NCBI GenBank assembly: GCA_963576735.1
Contig: OY755183.1
Span: 15,333,213-15,397,212, forward strand
Source of the DNA: Bedellia somnulentella
Lineage: Eukaryota; Arthropoda; Insecta; Lepidoptera; Bedelliidae
DNA length: 64,000 nucleotides
Direction: 5' to 3'
The position numbers and the translations under genes are program-made. The notes under the pieces were generated by a model. The model had not been told where the DNA came from. It did not search any database and saw only the letters and a list, made by a program, of their open reading frames with translations. This document shows positions 62,075-64,000 of the stretch, one piece after another (positions within the stretch are counted from its first letter, which is position 1; each line of letters opens with the position of its first letter).

Positions 62075-62315
62075 GCTGTGTAGTGTCGGTTTAGAATAGC
62101 ACTACCCCATTTTTTCTGGTGGGTGTACGTAAGAGGCGACTGACGGTATTGGAGCTTTTAAAGCATTTTTGTGCGATGCGGTTGGATACCCATCACCAAT
62201 GACCTTAATCTTACCATCTTTTCCCCACTAAACTTTCCAAAAGTGGCTGAAAAATTTCTAATTCCTTGGTTCTGGCTACTCTGGTTATAGCCGTGAGTAT
62301 ATGTATGTATGTATG
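62075..62315 (+). repeat. Family A repeat (A1)
   Basis: Loses the CCCCTTCTAGGGATT block before TATAGCCGTG. ACTTTCTT on both sides. Confidence 0.85.
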
Positions 62316-62593
62316 TACACTTTCTTAGAAAATTAGGTTCCTCAAATACTAACTTTATTGCGTGTTTTGAACCTTTAGACATTAAAATGAAAAAGGTGGT
62401 CACAGGTGGGAAGAGAAGATTGCTCTCATTCGCATTAATATTTATATTTGTACGACTGGTAGCAATATCGTTGACGATGTTATTTGTGAGGGCGTTATAC
62501 CAAAAATTAGTAATATTTTCACTCTTTAGTATATACTTATGTAAGTACACAACTAGAAACATATACCCACGCCTTTAGTACCATGACCACTTT

Positions 62594-62843
62594 GCCGTGT
62601 AGTGTCTTGGGCTTAGAATAGCACTACCCCGTTTCTACCGATGGGTGTACGTAAGAGGCGACTAACGGTATTGGGGCTTTTAAGGGATTTTTGGGCGATG
62701 CGGTTGGAGACCCATCACCAACAACCTTTACTTTTACCATCTTTTCCCCACTCACATTTCCAAAAGTGGCTGAGGAATTTATAATTCCTTAGCTCTGGCT
62801 ACCCCTTCTAGGGATTTATAGCCGTGAGTATATGTTATGTTAT
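62594..62843 (+). repeat. Family A repeat (A1)
   Basis: Has an inserted TTGG after GTGTC. Tail changed to TATGTTATG; ACCACTTT on both sides. Confidence 0.85.
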
Positions 62844-64000
62844 GATACCACTTTCTACGATTCTGGCAATCTTTTCGAGCTTAGTTACAATAATAATTGT
62901 CATTTTTACTTGCTCTTTTATTCTCTATACTTCCGATGCTTTTCAAATCGACTTAAAAAAATAAACAGAATAATGTTGTTTTTAATATTTGTTTGTTCTC
63001 ATACTTCTTATCTGCAATATTTATGAACCGATTACAAAATATATTATCTGTGTTCAACATACACTGACTCCAGATTGGTCCCATAATCCAAAATTGTATG
63101 AATCCACTGCGTTTTTGTTTAAATATAACCAAAAAACTGTGAAACGTTACAAATAAATGAAAAATTTATTAAGTAATTGTTGTCAAAGTAACTTGATATG
63201 CAAACCATAATTTCCCACCATGTTAGTTCCCCCGTGGAAGTCATACCCGCGACCTCCTTTTTGTGAGCTAAACAGTTTACCGCAAGATCACGGAGGTAAA
63301 GAAGATCCGCGGAGTATGGAATAGAATAATACTACTACTAATAAAAAATATCAAAAATACCATACTCACACTTAATATAAAGTTGAACATTGACTGAGGG
63401 AAATCATAAGTAAAAAACAAGACCGCAAAGTAAAAAATACTAAAAAAAACTGTACTATTCTCACTGCTATAAATCCTAAAATTGAGTAGCCAAAACCTCA
63501 GAATTACAAGCTCCTGGCAAGCACTAGCGCTATTTTATCGACACGATAACGGTTAGAATGAGATGGCAGTATACGATACAAATTAAGTGCGTAAGAGATA
63601 GCTGCTTTATCCCACGCGATAACTAGTTTAAACACCGCTCGTACTAGCCGGGCAGGAAGTCAAACCCGAGACCTCCGTATTTATATGCAGATTTTCACGG
63701 CAACTTGAAATATGAAACTGAAATAAAACAATAAGTTTTACCTCATTAAAGCTAATTGAATTTTAAGACAAGCAGACGCAACTGACAAGTTCATAAACAA
63801 ACTTCTATTAAAGCAAATACGATACCTTTAACCTTTAATATGATATTTTGAGTAGATGCCCACAGGGACTTCTGTAACTTTGACAGAGGTTGGCCACAAA
63901 TATGAGAGGGCAGACTTCATGTTTAGTATAAGACGTTCTCTTATAAGTTTGTTCTTATCTGTTGTTAAGTAGACTTCTTATAAATACACGGTTAGTAATT
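62844..64000. other. Right edge: tRNA-like SINE traces, no gene
   Basis: 63225-63300 and 63650-63700, read on the minus strand, contain GGAGGTCGCGGGTATGACTT and GGAGGTCTCGGGTTTGACTT, which resemble B-box halves of a tRNA-derived SINE. 63456-63514 is a diverged family A tail. The remainder is AT-rich. Confidence 0.45.

Overview
The window is animal nuclear DNA, almost certainly from a moth or butterfly. Host genes are few and split by introns. The rest is packed with transposons typical of Lepidoptera, above all more than 30 copies of a ~245 bp SINE-like repeat with a (TATG)n tail. No bacterial-type operons, rRNA genes or CRISPR arrays are present. Names of families are from motif recognition by eye; no database search was possible.

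Layout. 1-9.4 kb: a rearranged Polinton/Maverick (adintovirus-like) element with protein-primed PolB, packaging ATPase, retrovirus-like integrase, two small conserved genes and a remnant of a pX-like tail. PolB plus the ATPase start occurs twice as an apparently identical inverted repeat (1-2436 and 6114-8549); a dead non-LTR retrotransposon has removed the ATPase C-terminus. 8.9-11.4 kb: a possible two-exon gene whose intron holds a 1,740 bp hAT-type element with an 8 bp target duplication. 12.3-14.3 kb: a decayed BEL/Pao gag-protease. 15.5-24.1 kb: the last four coding exons of an insect odorant receptor, + strand, with introns full of a Helitron-like helicase remnant, a long-TIR element, a palindromic MITE and a LINE. 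27.1-29.4 kb: a Ty3/gypsy deletion derivative with gag fused in frame to integrase, running into a 200 bp assembly gap. 29.6-33.7 kb: five coding exons of a CUB/LDLa single-pass membrane protein, + strand, 5' part hidden by the gap.

33.7-64 kb has no convincing host gene. It holds a 4.6-5 kb tandem segmental duplication (about 38.3-42.7 and 42.9-47.7 kb) with a strongly conserved GC-rich core, a foldback element with a tRNA-like Pol III module in each arm, several SINE families, two LINEs (52.7-54.2 kb and a nearly full-length EN-RT element at 56.4-59.1 kb) and several short palindromes.

The Polinton genes would work together in self-synthesis: PolB copies the element, integrase inserts it, and ATPase plus the virion-like proteins point to a virus-like ancestry. 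This copy cannot be autonomous: no capsid or protease gene is visible and several genes are broken. The odorant receptor and the CUB/LDLa protein are unrelated host genes that share the strand.
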